Part shown: positions 1 to 10,833 of the stretch, one piece after another | How positions within the stretch are numbered: position 1 is the stretch's first letter | How the letters are laid out: the number at the start of each line of letters is the position of its first letter | DNA from: Xanthomonas hydrangeae | GTDB taxonomy: Bacteria; Pseudomonadota; Gammaproteobacteria; Xanthomonadales; Xanthomonadaceae | Direction of reading: 5' to 3' | Length of the DNA stretch: 64,000 nucleotides | NCBI GenBank assembly: GCA_905142475.1 | Contig: LR990730.1 | Location: 2,666,001-2,730,000, forward strand | Notes under the pieces: generated by a model | What the model was told of the DNA's origin: nothing | The model's database searches: none | Seen by the model: only the letters and a program-made list of their open reading frames with translations | Program-made: the position numbers and the translations under genes

Positions 1-870
1 CGTGATCGCGGATTTCTGGAGCAGACCATCCGCAACAGTGGTCTGTATGCGATGGACCGGGTCAGCCTCGGCGACCGCTGGCAGCTGATCGGCGCGTTGC
101 GCTATGCGCGCTACAGCACGCGTCAGTTGAACACCGCAGATTACGACGTAAGCGCCACCACACCGTCCTTTAGCGTGACCTACAAGATCTCGCCCAAGGC
201 ATCGGTTTATGGCAGCTATGTGGAAGGGCTGGAGTCGGGCGGTTCCGCGCCGACGGCGGCGATCAACGCAGGCCAGGCATTACCTGCCGCTGTAAGCCGC
301 CAGAAGGAAGTAGGTACACGGTATCGCATGGATAACGGAACGCTGTTGTCCGCCTCTCTATTCCGACTGGATCAGGCCTCGGCCGATACCAACGAGAACG
401 GCGTCTATGCGCTCAACGGACGCTCGCGTTATCAGGGGCTGGAATTTTCCGTTCAGGGCAATCTGACTGAGAACCTGTCAGCGGCGGTTTCGGGCATGCT
501 GCTGGATGCTCAGATTGTCCAGGCGACCACTGGCAGTCTGGAAGGCAATACGCCTAACAATACGCCCGAGCGCACCGCCAGCCTGTTCTTCAACTATCGC
601 GTGCCGATGCTGGAAGGCTTGTCGGTGAGCGCAGGCGGGTTTGCCTTGGCATCGCGTCCGATCGACGATCAGAACCGTGCCAGCATTGCCGGCTATACGA
701 CCTACGTCGCCGGTGCTGCCTACGCGACCCGGCTGCATGGTGTGCCGACCACGTTCAAGTTCAATGTGGAAAACCTGACCGACAAGCGTTACTGGAGCGC
801 GGCGGGCAGCGGCCAGTTGGCAATGGGCTTGCCGCGTACGGTCAACTTCAACGCAACCTTCGACTTCTGA
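1..870 (+). CDS. TonB-dependent siderophore receptor, C-terminal part (5' end outside window)
   Basis: The reading frame is open from the first base, so the 5' end lies outside the window; the first ATG at 52 is internal. About 289 residues are visible. They show alternating aromatic/polar beta-barrel strands, the YGSYVEGLESGG strand, and a closing NLTDKRYW segment followed by a terminal strand ending in Phe, which is the outer-membrane sorting signal of TonB receptors. The YRMDNGTLLSASLFRLDQ and YQGLEFSVQGNLTENLS stretches are typical of FpvA/FhuA-type siderophore receptors. The family imports ferric siderophores across the outer membrane using TonB energy. The ligand cannot be told from this part. 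The next gene follows with a small gap and may be co-transcribed. Confidence 0.9.
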   Translation, partial: RDRGFLEQTIRNSGLYAMDRVSLGDRWQLIGALRYARYSTRQLNTADYDVSATTPSFSVTYKISPKASVYGSYVEGLESGGSAPTAAINAGQALPAAVSRQKEVGTRYRMDNGTLLSASLFRLDQASADTNENGVYALNGRSRYQGLEFSVQGNLTENLSAAVSGMLLDAQIVQATTGSLEGNTPNNTPERTASLFFNYRVPMLEGLSVSAGGFALASRPIDDQNRASIAGYTTYVAGAAYATRLHGVPTTFKFNVENLTDKRYWSAAGSGQLAMGLPRTVNFNATFDF

Positions 871-887
871 TGCGGGAGGCTGTCTCG

Positions 888-1643
888 ATGCGAGTGCTTA
901 CGAAATCCATCGCGGTATCGATGCTGTTGGCTGGTCTCTGTAGCCAGGTGGCGATGGTCCAGGCGGCAACGCCGAACCTGGCCGGCAAGCGCGTGTTCTA
1001 TGTGACGCGTCTGGACGAGGTGCCAGGCGCCAGCGAGAGTCAGCGCAAGGTGCAACAACAAGGCCTGAGCGCCGATAGAACTGTCGCTGCGTATCTGAAG
1101 CAACTCGGCTGCACGGTGAGCTTCTTCGATCAGACCGTATCCCCTTCCAAGGCAGAGGGTTTCGATCTGGTGGTGTTGTCGTCGGTAGTGCAGTCTCGCG
1201 AGATGGCCGACACAGGCTTCAGAAACGTCGCGGTGCCGCTGTTGACCTGGGAGAACGATCTGATGGATTCGCTGCGCCTGACCGGACGACGGAAGGGTGT
1301 GGACTATGGTGAAGTGGAGAAGGAGCATTACATCCGCGTCATCAATGCACCGCACCCGCTTGCTGGTGGCCTGCGGGATGGCAAGACCTACGTCTATCCG
1401 CGTGATGTGATGATGGGTTGGGGCGTGCCGGCCAGGGCCGCCAACGTGATCGCCACGCTGCCGGGGGAACCCGACAAGGCGGTGGTCTTCGGCTACGAGA
1501 AGGGCGCCACGATGGATTACGACTTCGTCGCGCCTGCGCGCCGTGTGGCGCTATTTCTGGACAACGACACCTTCTCGAATCTGAGTCCGGACGGACTAGC
1601 GCTGTTCGATGCGGCCGTCGACTGGTCGATGCGCACGCCCTGA
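888..1643 (+). CDS. Secreted ThuA-like (glutamine amidotransferase-fold) protein
   Basis: Start 888 is preferred over the ATG at 870, which overlaps the receptor stop, because GGGAGG sits 8 bases before 888. The product is about 251 residues. An N-terminal signal peptide runs to about residue 27 (cleavage near VQA-A). The mature part begins with a Rossmann-like strand (GKRVFYVTRLDE), then KQLGCTVSFFDQ and FDLVVLSSVVQS strands, resembling ThuA-like/class I glutamine-amidotransferase folds without an obvious catalytic triad. It lies directly behind a TonB receptor, which suggests an accessory periplasmic role in uptake or sugar handling. That role is inference. No enzymatic residue was identified. 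Confidence 0.65.
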   Translation: MRVLTKSIAVSMLLAGLCSQVAMVQAATPNLAGKRVFYVTRLDEVPGASESQRKVQQQGLSADRTVAAYLKQLGCTVSFFDQTVSPSKAEGFDLVVLSSVVQSREMADTGFRNVAVPLLTWENDLMDSLRLTGRRKGVDYGEVEKEHYIRVINAPHPLAGGLRDGKTYVYPRDVMMGWGVPARAANVIATLPGEPDKAVVFGYEKGATMDYDFVAPARRVALFLDNDTFSNLSPDGLALFDAAVDWSMRTP

Positions 1644-1770
1644 GTTCGTAGGGACGATGTAGTAGGTGTCGAGTATGTGTGCAAGGCCGTTGCGCGCGAG
1701 CGTTTCGGATCGATCTCGCCACCTTTCTACCGGGCTGTCGCTCGGGCCCACGCGATTCGTGCCTGCGGTT
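1644..1770. other. Intergenic, convergent genes
   Basis: This 127-base gap separates convergently transcribed genes. No clear hairpin with a T-run and no small ORF with a good ribosome binding site was seen. Confidence 0.5.
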
Positions 1771-3102
1771 TCAGCGTGGGAAATTGAAATCCAGGCAAAA
1801 GCCGGCGTCGGAGTCGATTGTCACCGAGCCGCGATGCGCTAAGGTGATCGCAGAGACAAGCGCCAACCCCAGCCCGTTGCCCTCCACCGTGCGGCTACGT
1901 TCGCCCCGATGGAACCGCTTCAACAAATGCGGGATTTCGGCCTTGTCGACGCCCGGGCCATCGTCCTCGATGCGCAGGGTGACCGCCTGTGGCGAGGCGC
2001 GTAGCGTGATGGTCACGGTCGTCTGCGAAGGGGTATGGCGCAATGCATTGTCCAGTGCGTTGGCAAGCAGTTGATGCAGCAGCCGGCGGTCGCCTTCGAG
2101 AACGATCCCGCGATCGACTCGCCCCGACAGCCGATGCCCGCTGGCTTCCGCATCGGGCGTGTAGCTGTCAATGACATCGAGCACCAGGACGTCGAGCTTT
2201 ACCCGCTCGAAACGTCGCCTGACCTCGAACGTTTCGATTTCCGAGATGCGCAAGAGGGCGGAGAACAATTCCTGCAGCTCATGCGACTGCTGCAGCGCCG
2301 ACGCAATGCGCACCTGCCGTACCTCGGCATCGGCGGCCGCCAATGCCTGGTTCAGCTGGTTGGTCAACTTGGTCAGCGGCGTCCGCAAATCGTGTGCCAC
2401 GTCGTTGGAGACCTGCCGCAGGTTTTCGACCAGCAGGTGGATGCGATCCAGCATCGTGTTGAGCGTCACCGCCACGCGATCAAACTCACTGGTCGAGCCT
2501 TCGATCGGAATCCGCCGGCTGAGATCTCCTTCGATGATGGCCCGGGCGGCCTGATCGATCTTGCGCAGTCGGTCGCGCGTGGCCGCGCCGATCAGCCACG
2601 AAGCGCCGATGCCCAGCAGGAACGTGACGCCCAACGCGATGCCGCCCAATCGCAACATGATCGCATCGGTCTCCTCGATCGCACCGCGATCGGCAGCCAC
2701 GACTAGGGTCACGCCGTCGGCAAGGCGTGTGGTCAGCGCCTGCGCGGAGCGAAGCCCCCCATCGTATTGCAAGGTCTCCAGATATCCATCGGTGGTGGGA
2801 GCCTTGCCTTCGAGATTTCCGGCCAGCGGGTTGCCTGGCTGATTGACCAGCAAATAGAAAAGGCCGGTATCAGCGTTTGCCTGCTGCCGGCGTTGCACGG
2901 CGCGGATCAATGCCGATGTTCCGCCGGAAGCGGCTTCATCGAGCAATGCATGGGTCTCGTTCGCGATGCGATGGTCGAGCTGTTGTTCCAGCGCTTCGTG
3001 CGATACCTCGTACACCGTCAGGCCCACTGCGACCGTGGCAATCGCAAAGATCGCACTGACCAGCGCGAGCAGGCCGAACGTCGATCGCCATAGCCGTTTC
3101 AT
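1771..3102 (-). CDS. Two-component sensor histidine kinase of the RND operon
   Basis: The start at 3102 (MKRLWRS) overlaps the regulator's stop as ATGA, so the longer upstream frame is rejected. The product is 443 residues: TM helix at about 8-30, a periplasmic loop to about 150 (contains LFYLLVNQPGNPLAGN), a second TM at about 150-172, HAMP, then the dimerisation H-box NDVAHDLRTPLTKL with the phospho-His near residue 237. The ATPase N-box (LLANALDNALRHT), G1 (EDDGPGV) and G2 (GNGLGLALV) follow. It is the last gene of a five-gene operon and should phosphorylate the regulator encoded just upstream. The signal is unknown; neighbours point to a metal or envelope stress exported by the RND pump. 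Confidence 0.93.
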   Translation of the reverse strand: MKRLWRSTFGLLALVSAIFAIATVAVGLTVYEVSHEALEQQLDHRIANETHALLDEAASGGTSALIRAVQRRQQANADTGLFYLLVNQPGNPLAGNLEGKAPTTDGYLETLQYDGGLRSAQALTTRLADGVTLVVAADRGAIEETDAIMLRLGGIALGVTFLLGIGASWLIGAATRDRLRKIDQAARAIIEGDLSRRIPIEGSTSEFDRVAVTLNTMLDRIHLLVENLRQVSNDVAHDLRTPLTKLTNQLNQALAAADAEVRQVRIASALQQSHELQELFSALLRISEIETFEVRRRFERVKLDVLVLDVIDSYTPDAEASGHRLSGRVDRGIVLEGDRRLLHQLLANALDNALRHTPSQTTVTITLRASPQAVTLRIEDDGPGVDKAEIPHLLKRFHRGERSRTVEGNGLGLALVSAITLAHRGSVTIDSDAGFCLDFNFPR

Positions 3103-3773
3103 AGACTGCGCATCATGTAGCCGGCGCCGCGCACGGTCTCTATCGCATCGCGCTCGAATCCGGTGTTGAGTTTTGCCCTGAGCCGGCTCATATGGGTCTC
3201 GACGATATTGGTCTTGGGATCGAAATCGAAGTCCCACACCCGTTCTAGCAACATCGTGCGGGTGAGTACCCGGTCTGCGTTCTGCATCAACTCCATCAGC
3301 AGCGCGAATTCGCGCGGCTGCAGCACGATCCGCTGGCCGGCACGCTGCACCAGGCGACGGTGCAGGTCTATCTCGATGTCGTCGTGGCGCAGAAAGCGCA
3401 GTTCAGGCTGCGCGCCCTGACGCCGGGCGAGTGCATTGATGCGCGCAGCCAGCTCGGTGAACGCAAACGGTTTGACCAGGTAGTCGTCAGCGCCGGCTTC
3501 CAGCCCTTCGACCCGATCGGCAATGCTGGAGATCGCGGTGAGCATCAACACGGGCGTCGTATTCCTGGCCGCACGCAGCATGCGCAACAGCGACAGGCCG
3601 TCCAGGCCCGGGAGCATTCGGTCTAGGATGACCGCATCGAACCCGCCTTCGGTGGCTTTGAAAAGGCCATCGCGTCCATCAGCGCTGGACGAAACCGTGT
3701 TTCCCGCCTGGAGCAATCCCTGGCAGATGAACTCCCGTGTTTCCGCGTCGTCCTCCACGACCAGAATCTTCAT
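3099..3773 (-). CDS. OmpR/PhoB-family response regulator of the RND operon
   Basis: The start at 3773 (MKILVVEDDAETREF) places the receiver at the N-terminus; the longer upstream frame reads into the intergenic gap. The product is 224 residues. The receiver has acidic pair ED, phospho-acceptor D in VILDRMLPG and K in LVKPF. A winged-helix domain of the PhoB type closes the protein (LQPREFALLMEL...TNIVETHMSRLRAKL). It follows the outer-membrane factor gene after 10 bases and overlaps the kinase by 4, so it probably controls its own operon. Confidence 0.94.
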   Translation of the reverse strand: MKILVVEDDAETREFICQGLLQAGNTVSSSADGRDGLFKATEGGFDAVILDRMLPGLDGLSLLRMLRAARNTTPVLMLTAISSIADRVEGLEAGADDYLVKPFAFTELAARINALARRQGAQPELRFLRHDDIEIDLHRRLVQRAGQRIVLQPREFALLMELMQNADRVLTRTMLLERVWDFDFDPKTNIVETHMSRLRAKLNTGFERDAIETVRGAGYMMRSL

Positions 3774-3783
3774 TTCCACACCC

Positions 3784-5181
3784 TCACAAAGACGCTCCAG
3801 AGATCGTATCCGAAGCGGCTGGCGGAATACCGGCGCCAAGCGTGCGAAACAGCGCAACCTGGGCCGCAGCTATCGTCAGTCGGCTCTGCGCAGCTTGTCG
3901 CGCCAAGCCAATGCGTGCCGTTTCGGCGACGACTAGCAGCATCGGGTCTGCCTCGCCGATACGTACCCTGGCCTCGGTACGGCGCGTGACCAGATCGGCG
4001 TCGGCTTGCGCTGCCGATACCCGGGCCTCGCTCTGCGTGGCGCCCTGGTACACCGCCAACGCGCGTGCCATGTCGTGCAGGGCGCGCAGGACTGCTGCGT
4101 CCCATCCAGCAAGCGCCGCCCGTTGCTGTGCATTTGCTTGGGCGATGCGCGCACGCGCAGGCGCCTGATTGGGAAAGGACCAGGAAAGCAACGGCGAGGC
4201 GGTCGACACCAGCCCGCCGGAGATCAGCCCAAGCGCACCGCCGAGATTCAGCCGTGGATAGAGGTCGGCTTTGGCCACGCCGATCTTGGCGACTGCCGCC
4301 GCAAGCTTGTGCTCCGCTTCGCGGACGTCGGGCCGGCGCATCAGCAAGGGCTGCAGCTGGTCGGCTGGAATGTCGCCATCGAACTGCGGCATCGCTGCAC
4401 AGTGCAGGCGCAGCTGCTCCACCTGGGCGGGGCGACCACCCTGAAGATAGGCCAGCCTGAGCAGGGCGGCTCGCCTGGCCGCCTGCAACGGCGGCAGCAG
4501 CGCCTGCGCCTGCGCGCGTGCGCTGCTGGCCGAAGCGAGCTCCAATGGTGAAATCTCTCCAGCGCGCAGTTGCTGGGTCAGCAGGTCGAATCCGCGCGTG
4601 TTTGACGCCACCAGTTGCTCGGCAAGACGCACCTGCTGCGTTGTCCCGCACACCTCCAGATAGGCCAGCACCGTGTCTGCGACCACGGCGACCCTGATGC
4701 CATCGCGTAGCGCGGCAGCCGCCTGTGCGTCGGCCTCGGAGGCGGCAGCGGCGGATCGAAGCCGACCGAACAGATCCATATCCCAGCTGGCGGTCAGCGC
4801 CAGATCGTAATCACTGGCGCTGACGTTGGCCGCGGCTGGCTGCGTGGACGGGCTGTCGACGCCAAGCGCGCTTTCGGTGGTTGTCTGTGGCCAGCGGGCC
4901 GCGCGCGATTGCGCCAGCAGTGCACGTGCGGCCTGCAGGTTCTCCACCGCAACCCGAATGTCGATGTTGGCCTGCAGGCTGGCTTCGACCAGCGCATCGA
5001 GCTCAGGTTCCCTGTAGCGCCGCCACCACTGCGTGAGATCGGTGCGAAGCTGTGGTGCCGCCAGGTCGGGGGCTTGGACAGACGCTGTCGAGTGGCTCCG
5101 GTCGGGTGCACTGGCCTGGGCATGCGCCACGGTGCTGGCTCCCAGCAGCAGCGTTCCCAGCAGGAAATGGATCGTCTTCAT
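3784..5181 (-). CDS. Outer-membrane factor of a tripartite efflux pump (TolC/OprM/NodT type)
   Basis: 465 residues with a signal peptide ending AHA. The protein shows the duplicated coiled-coil hairpin organisation of the family: [28 protein letters not shown] near the start, and the family signature [30 protein letters not shown] in the middle. There is no lipobox Cys, so unlike many NodT proteins it is not predicted to be lipidated. The start overlaps the RND pump stop as ATGA. Its role is the outer-membrane exit duct for the pump encoded upstream. Confidence 0.93.
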   Translation of the reverse strand: MKTIHFLLGTLLLGASTVAHAQASAPDRSHSTASVQAPDLAAPQLRTDLTQWWRRYREPELDALVEASLQANIDIRVAVENLQAARALLAQSRAARWPQTTTESALGVDSPSTQPAAANVSASDYDLALTASWDMDLFGRLRSAAAASEADAQAAAALRDGIRVAVVADTVLAYLEVCGTTQQVRLAEQLVASNTRGFDLLTQQLRAGEISPLELASASSARAQAQALLPPLQAARRAALLRLAYLQGGRPAQVEQLRLHCAAMPQFDGDIPADQLQPLLMRRPDVREAEHKLAAAVAKIGVAKADLYPRLNLGGALGLISGGLVSTASPLLSWSFPNQAPARARIAQANAQQRAALAGWDAAVLRALHDMARALAVYQGATQSEARVSAAQADADLVTRRTEARVRIGEADPMLLVVAETARIGLARQAAQSRLTIAAAQVALFRTLGAGIPPAASDTISGASL

Positions 5182-8100
5182 GGCGACGCTCCAGCGGCGC
5201 CATCGCGCAAGGGCGAGCGGGCTCTGAAGCGGGCATACAACGCGGGAACCAGAAACAGATTGAGCAGTGTCGACGACACCAGTCCTCCCAGAATGACCAC
5301 GGCCATGGGGTGCTCTATCTCATGGCCCGGCGCATTCCCGCGAACGATCAGCGGTATCAGTGCCAGGCCTGCGCAGGTCGCGGTCATCAGGATCGGGATC
5401 AAGCGCTCCTCCGCGCCGCGCATGATCAGTGCGCGCGAGAACGGCAACCGTTCGACCCGTTCAAGATGCGCGTAGTGCGAGATCAGCATGATGCCGTTGC
5501 GCGCGGCGATGCCGATCACGGTGACGAAACCGACCAGCGACCCCAGCGACAAAGTCGCACCCGTCACTGCCACCGCCATCACGCCGCCAACCAGTGCGAA
5601 CGGAAGGGTGACCGCGACCAGGGCGGTGATGCGCACCGACCGGAACTCCAGCCACACCAGCAGCAGGATACCGACGATGCACAGCGCGCCGATCCCAACC
5701 AGACGCGTCCTGGAGTCCTTGAGTGCTGCATATTCGCCCAGGATGCGTGGGTGATAGCCCTGAGCGAACGCGACGCCGTGCACCGCCGCCTCCACCGAAC
5801 GGGCGACCGTGCCCAGGTCGGCACCGGCAACGTTGAGGGTCACGTCGATACGGCGTTGGCCATTCTCGCGTTTGATCTCGTTCGGGGCCGGCACGATCCT
5901 GACATCGGCGAAATCGGCCAGCCGCACGGCTCCCGCCAACGGTGTCTGGATCATCAGATCGGCAACCGCGTGTTGGTCGTTCCTGAAGGACGCATCGCTC
6001 CACAGCGCGACGTCGAAGGCCTTCTGATCGTGATAGATCTCTCCGACCTTCTGCCCGGCGATCAGAACCTGCGCTTGCCGTCTCACCTCGCCGGCGGTCA
6101 GGCCCAGCAACGCCATGCGCTCGGCATCGGGAACGATCTGCAATTGCGGAACCAGCACCTGCTGCTCCACCTTCAGGTCGGCCACGCCGGGGATCTTGGC
6201 AATGGCCAGACGCACACGTTCTGCAGAAGAGCGTAGTTCGGCCTGATCCGGCCCGAAGATCCGCACCACGACGGTGGCGCCCGCACCGGAGAGAACTTCC
6301 TTAATGCGTTCGCGCAGGTAGGTCAGCACATCGCGGAAGATGCCGGGATATCCATCGATGACGCTCTGGATCCTGGCCACGGTCGCATCGTAATCCGCCT
6401 TCTCGTCCACGCTGACCCACAGCTCGGTGAAGTTCGGTCCCACTACTTCGTCGGCGGCTTCGGCACGGCCGATATGCGCTCCGAAATTGCGTACTCCCGG
6501 AATGCCGCGCAACTCCTTGGAGGCGAGGATGGTAATCCGTTCCATCGCCTCGATGGAGGTACCGGGTTTCTCGACGAAGTGCATGAGGAAGTCGGTCTCG
6601 CGAAAGTTGGGCAGAAACTCGTCCTTGAATCCGAGATAGCCGATACCCGCACCGACCAGGCCGACGCTCACGATCGTCATCGCCCAACGGGGACGCCGCA
6701 CGAAGCCGGGCAGGGCATTGAGGTAATGGCGCTTGAGCCACTGCACCAGCGCGGTGTCCTTGCTGCGCGTTTGCGTCGATGCGGGCAACAGCATCAGGCA
6801 CAAGGCTGGTGTCAGCAGCAACGCGACCAGCAGCGAGGCGGCGATCGCAAGCACGTAGGCGGTGGCCAATGGCTTGAAGAACGTGCCGGCGACGCCATCG
6901 AGGAAGAAGATGGGCAGAAATACCAGCATGACGATCAGCGAGGCGAACACCACCGCAGAGCGCACTTCCAGCGACGCCGCGAGTACCACCCGAAAGTGCG
7001 AAACCGGTGTTGCCGCCTCGCGATTCAAACGCAGCCGGCGCGCGATGTTCTCCACGTCGATGATGGCGTCGTCGACCACTTCCCCCAGCGCGATCACCAG
7101 CCCGGCGATCACCATGGTGTTGATGGTGACCCCGGACCAGAGCAATACCAGCCCGGCGCCCAGCAGCGACATCGGAATCGCCACCAGGCTGATCACCGCC
7201 TGACGCCAGTCGCGGGTGAACAGGAACAGCACGGCCACGACCAACAGGCAGCCGAGTAGCAGCGCTTCGGTCAGGTTGCGGATGGAGCGTTCGACGAAGG
7301 TGGCGGGCCGGAAAATGGTGGTATCGATCACTACGTCCTTGAGCCCGGGCTTCAGTTCCTGCAGCGCCGCCTCCACCTCGCGGGTGAGTTGCAAGGTGTT
7401 GCCGGTCGGCTGTTTCTCGACGATCAACATCAGGCCCGGACCATCGTTGATGATGGCGTTGCCGATCGGTGCGGCGTAGCCGTCACGCACCTGCGCCACA
7501 TCGCCGATGCGAATGGGCGCCTCGCCGCTCAGCCTGATCACCGCATTGGCCAGATCCTGCGCGGACTGCACCGCACCCACCTGCTGCACCGGAAGTCGCT
7601 GCGTGGCGGTATCGACGAATCCGCCGCCACCGACCAGGACCGCATCGCCTGCGGCGGCCCTGAGTTCGGCAAGGGTCACGCCTGCGGTCTGCAGCCGCGC
7701 AGGGTCGACCATGATCTGCAGCTGTCGGTCGCGCTGGCCCCACAAGGCAACGTTGGCCACGCCAGGAACGGCCATCAGGCGTGGACGAATGGTCCACCGC
7801 ACCAGTTCCGACAACTGCATCTGATCCAGCGTCGATGAGGAGATGCCGATCTTCATGGCACGGCTGGTGGACGACAACGGCGGCAGCATCAACGGTGGAC
7901 GGGCAGCGGCGGGAAGTCGTGCGGCCACTTGCGCCAGACGCTCCTGTACCAGCTGACGCGCCTGCGCCACGTCGCTGCCTTGCTGGAACAGCAACACCAC
8001 CGAGGACAATCCCAGCACCGACTTGGAGCGCAGCGTAACCAGGCCGGGCAATCCGTTGACCTGGGTTTCCAAAGGCACCGTGATCAGGCTTTCCACCTCC

Positions 8101-8276
8101 TCGGACGATAGGCCCGGCGCTTCCGTCTGCACTTCCACCATCGGCGGCGCAAACTCCGGAAACACGTCCAGTGGAACATCGGTCGATGCGCGCAGTCCAA
8201 GCACGATCAACAAGACCGACAGCGCCAGTACGATGATCCGGTGTTTCAGGGCAGTTTCGACGATCCAGTTGAGCAT
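5178..8276 (-). CDS. RND efflux permease, CusA/CzcA-type (heavy-metal-like) group
   Basis: The start at 8276 ([13 protein letters not shown]) gives 1032 residues, normal for RND pumps; the longer frame begins inside the adaptor gene. Twelve TM segments in the usual 1+5+1+5 layout are readable, with two large periplasmic loops. [24 protein letters not shown] and the TM4 motif [16 protein letters not shown] resemble CusA/CzcA rather than AcrB. The substrate could be a monovalent/divalent metal, but methionine pairs diagnostic of CusA were not established, so this is a family assignment only. It sits between adaptor and outer-membrane factor. Confidence 0.93.
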   Translation of the reverse strand: MLNWIVETALKHRIIVLALSVLLIVLGLRASTDVPLDVFPEFAPPMVEVQTEAPGLSSEEVESLITVPLETQVNGLPGLVTLRSKSVLGLSSVVLLFQQGSDVAQARQLVQERLAQVAARLPAAARPPLMLPPLSSTSRAMKIGISSSTLDQMQLSELVRWTIRPRLMAVPGVANVALWGQRDRQLQIMVDPARLQTAGVTLAELRAAAGDAVLVGGGGFVDTATQRLPVQQVGAVQSAQDLANAVIRLSGEAPIRIGDVAQVRDGYAAPIGNAIINDGPGLMLIVEKQPTGNTLQLTREVEAALQELKPGLKDVVIDTTIFRPATFVERSIRNLTEALLLGCLLVVAVLFLFTRDWRQAVISLVAIPMSLLGAGLVLLWSGVTINTMVIAGLVIALGEVVDDAIIDVENIARRLRLNREAATPVSHFRVVLAASLEVRSAVVFASLIVMLVFLPIFFLDGVAGTFFKPLATAYVLAIAASLLVALLLTPALCLMLLPASTQTRSKDTALVQWLKRHYLNALPGFVRRPRWAMTIVSVGLVGAGIGYLGFKDEFLPNFRETDFLMHFVEKPGTSIEAMERITILASKELRGIPGVRNFGAHIGRAEAADEVVGPNFTELWVSVDEKADYDATVARIQSVIDGYPGIFRDVLTYLRERIKEVLSGAGATVVVRIFGPDQAELRSSAERVRLAIAKIPGVADLKVEQQVLVPQLQIVPDAERMALLGLTAGEVRRQAQVLIAGQKVGEIYHDQKAFDVALWSDASFRNDQHAVADLMIQTPLAGAVRLADFADVRIVPAPNEIKRENGQRRIDVTLNVAGADLGTVARSVEAAVHGVAFAQGYHPRILGEYAALKDSRTRLVGIGALCIVGILLLVWLEFRSVRITALVAVTLPFALVGGVMAVAVTGATLSLGSLVGFVTVIGIAARNGIMLISHYAHLERVERLPFSRALIMRGAEERLIPILMTATCAGLALIPLIVRGNAPGHEIEHPMAVVILGGLVSSTLLNLFLVPALYARFRARSPLRDGAAGASP

Positions 8277-8277
8277 G

Positions 8278-9279
8278 TTATTTGCCCACTCCAAACTCGG
8301 TGCCGAACAGTTCCGCCGCACCTGCCGAAACCACCTTGGTGCCGGCAGGCAGTCCACGGCTCACCACCACGTTGTCATCCGCACTGAAGGCAATTTCCAC
8401 GCGCTGGCGCAGATAGCTGTGTGGCCCCGATTGCGTGTACACCCATTCGCCGCCGTGGATGTCACGGACGACTGCGGCGGCGGGCACGATGACGCCGACC
8501 GTCGTGGTCCCCTGCTCAGGAATCGTCGTGGCCACGCGTTGTCCGATGCGCCAGCGACTGCCCTGGTTGGACAACCGATAGAAAAGATCGACTGTTCCGG
8601 CCGCCACGTTGGACGAAGCCGGACCGGGAACAGGATAGGCGGCTTCGCCCGCCGACTCAGGCCTGCCCAGCGCACGGGCCGTGATCGGTGCCTGCAGAGC
8701 CAGCCTGTCGATGTCGCTCGCGGAGGCTGCCACACGAATCCATAGCTCCTTCTGATTGGCCATCTCCGCCAACGCCGGCCCAAGCAGACGACGTTGCGCC
8801 AGGGCCGCATCGGCGGCGGCCCTGGCCGAGGCCAACGCTGCTGCGGCCTCGTCCCTGGCACGGATGCTGCCGGCTTCCTCCCGGACCAAACGTTCGGCGC
8901 GTTGGTAGGCGATGTCGGCCAGCTTCGACAGCGCGTCAGTGCGCGACACTTCGTTGTCCGCTGCCGCCTGGCTGGCGCCGATCTGGGTCAGATTGGTAGT
9001 GGACAGCATCGGCAGTCCGCCTTTGCCGCCGGGAGCCAAAACGATCTCGCCCACACTGACGCGGTGGCGTGTCGTCTCGCCCGACTGGGCCTGGGCAAGC
9101 ACGATCCCCAGCCGTCGTTCGGCCTGGGGCGACAACGTCAATCGAAGCAGTTCCGTCTCGTTGGATGCCTTGGCCAGGCTGGCCGGCGGCGAGGTGACCG
9201 GCACGTGGGCAGAAGGTGGCTGCGCGCAGGAGGTCAGCACGGCCGATAGCAGGAGTAGTGAAGCGCGATGTGTGTTCAT
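8278..9279 (-). CDS. RND periplasmic adaptor lipoprotein (HlyD/CusB-like)
   Basis: The start at 9279 ([11 protein letters not shown]) gives 333 residues and places lipobox LTSC at about residue 17, so the protein is lipidated. AAGGTG lies about 7 bases before the ATG. A helical hairpin rich in Ala/Arg ([39 protein letters not shown]), a lipoyl-like beta segment and a C-terminal barrel ([27 protein letters not shown]) fit the membrane-fusion family. It is the first gene of the operon; its stop is one base from the pump start. Confidence 0.9.
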   Translation of the reverse strand: MNTHRASLLLLSAVLTSCAQPPSAHVPVTSPPASLAKASNETELLRLTLSPQAERRLGIVLAQAQSGETTRHRVSVGEIVLAPGGKGGLPMLSTTNLTQIGASQAAADNEVSRTDALSKLADIAYQRAERLVREEAGSIRARDEAAAALASARAAADAALAQRRLLGPALAEMANQKELWIRVAASASDIDRLALQAPITARALGRPESAGEAAYPVPGPASSNVAAGTVDLFYRLSNQGSRWRIGQRVATTIPEQGTTTVGVIVPAAAVVRDIHGGEWVYTQSGPHSYLRQRVEIAFSADDNVVVSRGLPAGTKVVSAGAAELFGTEFGVGK

Positions 9280-9366
9280 GCCGACACCTTGCAGGTGGAG
9301 GGTGTGGGTCGACATTTCCGGATATATACGATCTTGTAATGTGCGCGGCGCGACCGCCCGTAGCCC

Positions 9367-10833
9367 TCACGACGATGTCGGGTCACCCGCTCTGGTACTT
9401 GCCGCTGTCTTGCGCAGCAACAGGTAATCTCTCTTGCCTGGGGTATGCACCACCCACAGGCGCGCACGCAGTGGTGCGGGCAGTTGCGCGAATTCCTGCT
9501 TGCGCATGACCACGTAACACAGCGGTTTGCGGTCCAGATAACGCTGCAGCGCTTCCACATCGCGCACCTCGATCGCTTCGCCGGCCGAATAAAATTCAGC
9601 CGAGTAAGGGCGCTGGGGAAAGTAGATCAGATCCACGTCATGACGCAGGTCCTGGCGGAAGGCGGTCAGCAGTTCCCGCTGCGACTTGAAGCCGGCATGC
9701 GGCCAGATCACTAAGATCGTCAGCAAGCCCAGTACCGGCGCCACTAAGCCGATTGCGTCAGAGGCAAGTGCACGCGGATGCGATAGCTGCTGACGCCACA
9801 CGTCGGCTGTCAACAAGCCGAATCCAATCACACCCGGCAATACGTAGGTCGGAAGAATGTTGCCGGCCATCGTAAAGAACACCGCGGGGGTCAGCATCCA
9901 GCACAACAGATACAGCCGCCATCCATCGCTGGCGCGCAGTGGCATGATCGTCAGCGTGGCTTTGCGACGCAGCAGTTGCCAGAGAAGCCACGCGGACCAG
10001 GGCAGGGTGCCGGCGAGTGCATACAGCCAGATGGTTCCGCGTGGGTAGGCATGCGCCGCGCCGTACAGATCGCCTTTCCAACCACTGACGGTAAAGCGAT
10101 ACCAGTGTTCGCCGATCAGGAAGTAATGCAGAAACCCCGGGGTTTGCCGCTCCGCCGCCCAGTACCATGGCAGCACCAGGGCCATTGTGAGCAGCAGTCC
10201 CCATCCCCATGGCAGGCGATCCCATAACTGGCCAAGCCGTCCCGTCAACGCGGCCCACAACGTGATCGGTGCCAGCGTCAACACGCTGGCGACCGGGCCT
10301 TTGGCCAGCAGCCCGATGGCAATTCCCGCGAAGAACAGATAGCCCCAGCGGCGTGAGCTGCCGGTCAGCGCCAACCAGCATGCCACCATTGCCAGCGTCG
10401 TCCCCGACGCCATGGCCGGATCGGTCATGACCCCGCCGGCGCTCACCATCATCAGCAGACAGGTGGCCACCACGACGCTCGCGCGCAGCCCATGGTCCAT
10501 GCCATGCCGCCGGGCGGCAACCACGTGGGTCAGACTACAGATCAGCACACCCAGCAGCAGCGATGGCAGGCGTGCGGCGAACTCGGTCACGCCCATGAGC
10601 TTGTAGGCGATTGCGGTCAGCCAAAACGACAACGGCGGCTTGCCCCAGAACGGCACACCATAGTCGATCTGCGGGACGATCCACTGTCCGGTTTCGAGCA
10701 TCTTTCTGGCCATCTCGCCATAGCGCGCCTCGGTGGTGTCGGTCAGCGGGTACAGGCCGAGCGTCATCAGACGGACAAGAAAGGTCACAGCCAATACTGC
10801 GCACAAACGCTCTCGAAGCGAAGGCCATTTCAT
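9367..10833 (-). CDS. GT83 (ArnT-like) integral-membrane glycosyltransferase
   Basis: 488 residues with about 10-12 hydrophobic helices. The N-terminal DTTEARYGEMARKM is the acidic first-loop motif of the PMT/ArnT superfamily, and FWGKPPLSFWLTA is typical for ArnT. The family moves a sugar from a polyprenyl-phosphate carrier to lipid A or a related acceptor on the periplasmic face of the inner membrane. Its start overlaps the stop of a GT2 enzyme by 4 bases, an ArnC/ArnT-like pairing. No other arn genes are visible, so the sugar donated is unknown. Confidence 0.88.
   Translation of the reverse strand: MKWPSLRERLCAVLAVTFLVRLMTLGLYPLTDTTEARYGEMARKMLETGQWIVPQIDYGVPFWGKPPLSFWLTAIAYKLMGVTEFAARLPSLLLGVLICSLTHVVAARRHGMDHGLRASVVVATCLLMMVSAGGVMTDPAMASGTTLAMVACWLALTGSSRRWGYLFFAGIAIGLLAKGPVASVLTLAPITLWAALTGRLGQLWDRLPWGWGLLLTMALVLPWYWAAERQTPGFLHYFLIGEHWYRFTVSGWKGDLYGAAHAYPRGTIWLYALAGTLPWSAWLLWQLLRRKATLTIMPLRASDGWRLYLLCWMLTPAVFFTMAGNILPTYVLPGVIGFGLLTADVWRQQLSHPRALASDAIGLVAPVLGLLTILVIWPHAGFKSQRELLTAFRQDLRHDVDLIYFPQRPYSAEFYSAGEAIEVRDVEALQRYLDRKPLCYVVMRKQEFAQLPAPLRARLWVVHTPGKRDYLLLRKTAASTRAGDPTSS

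Noticed and set aside
5052..6236. Long plus-strand ORF antisense to the RND pump
   Set aside because: Gln/Arg/His-rich shadow frame of a well-supported gene on the other strand.
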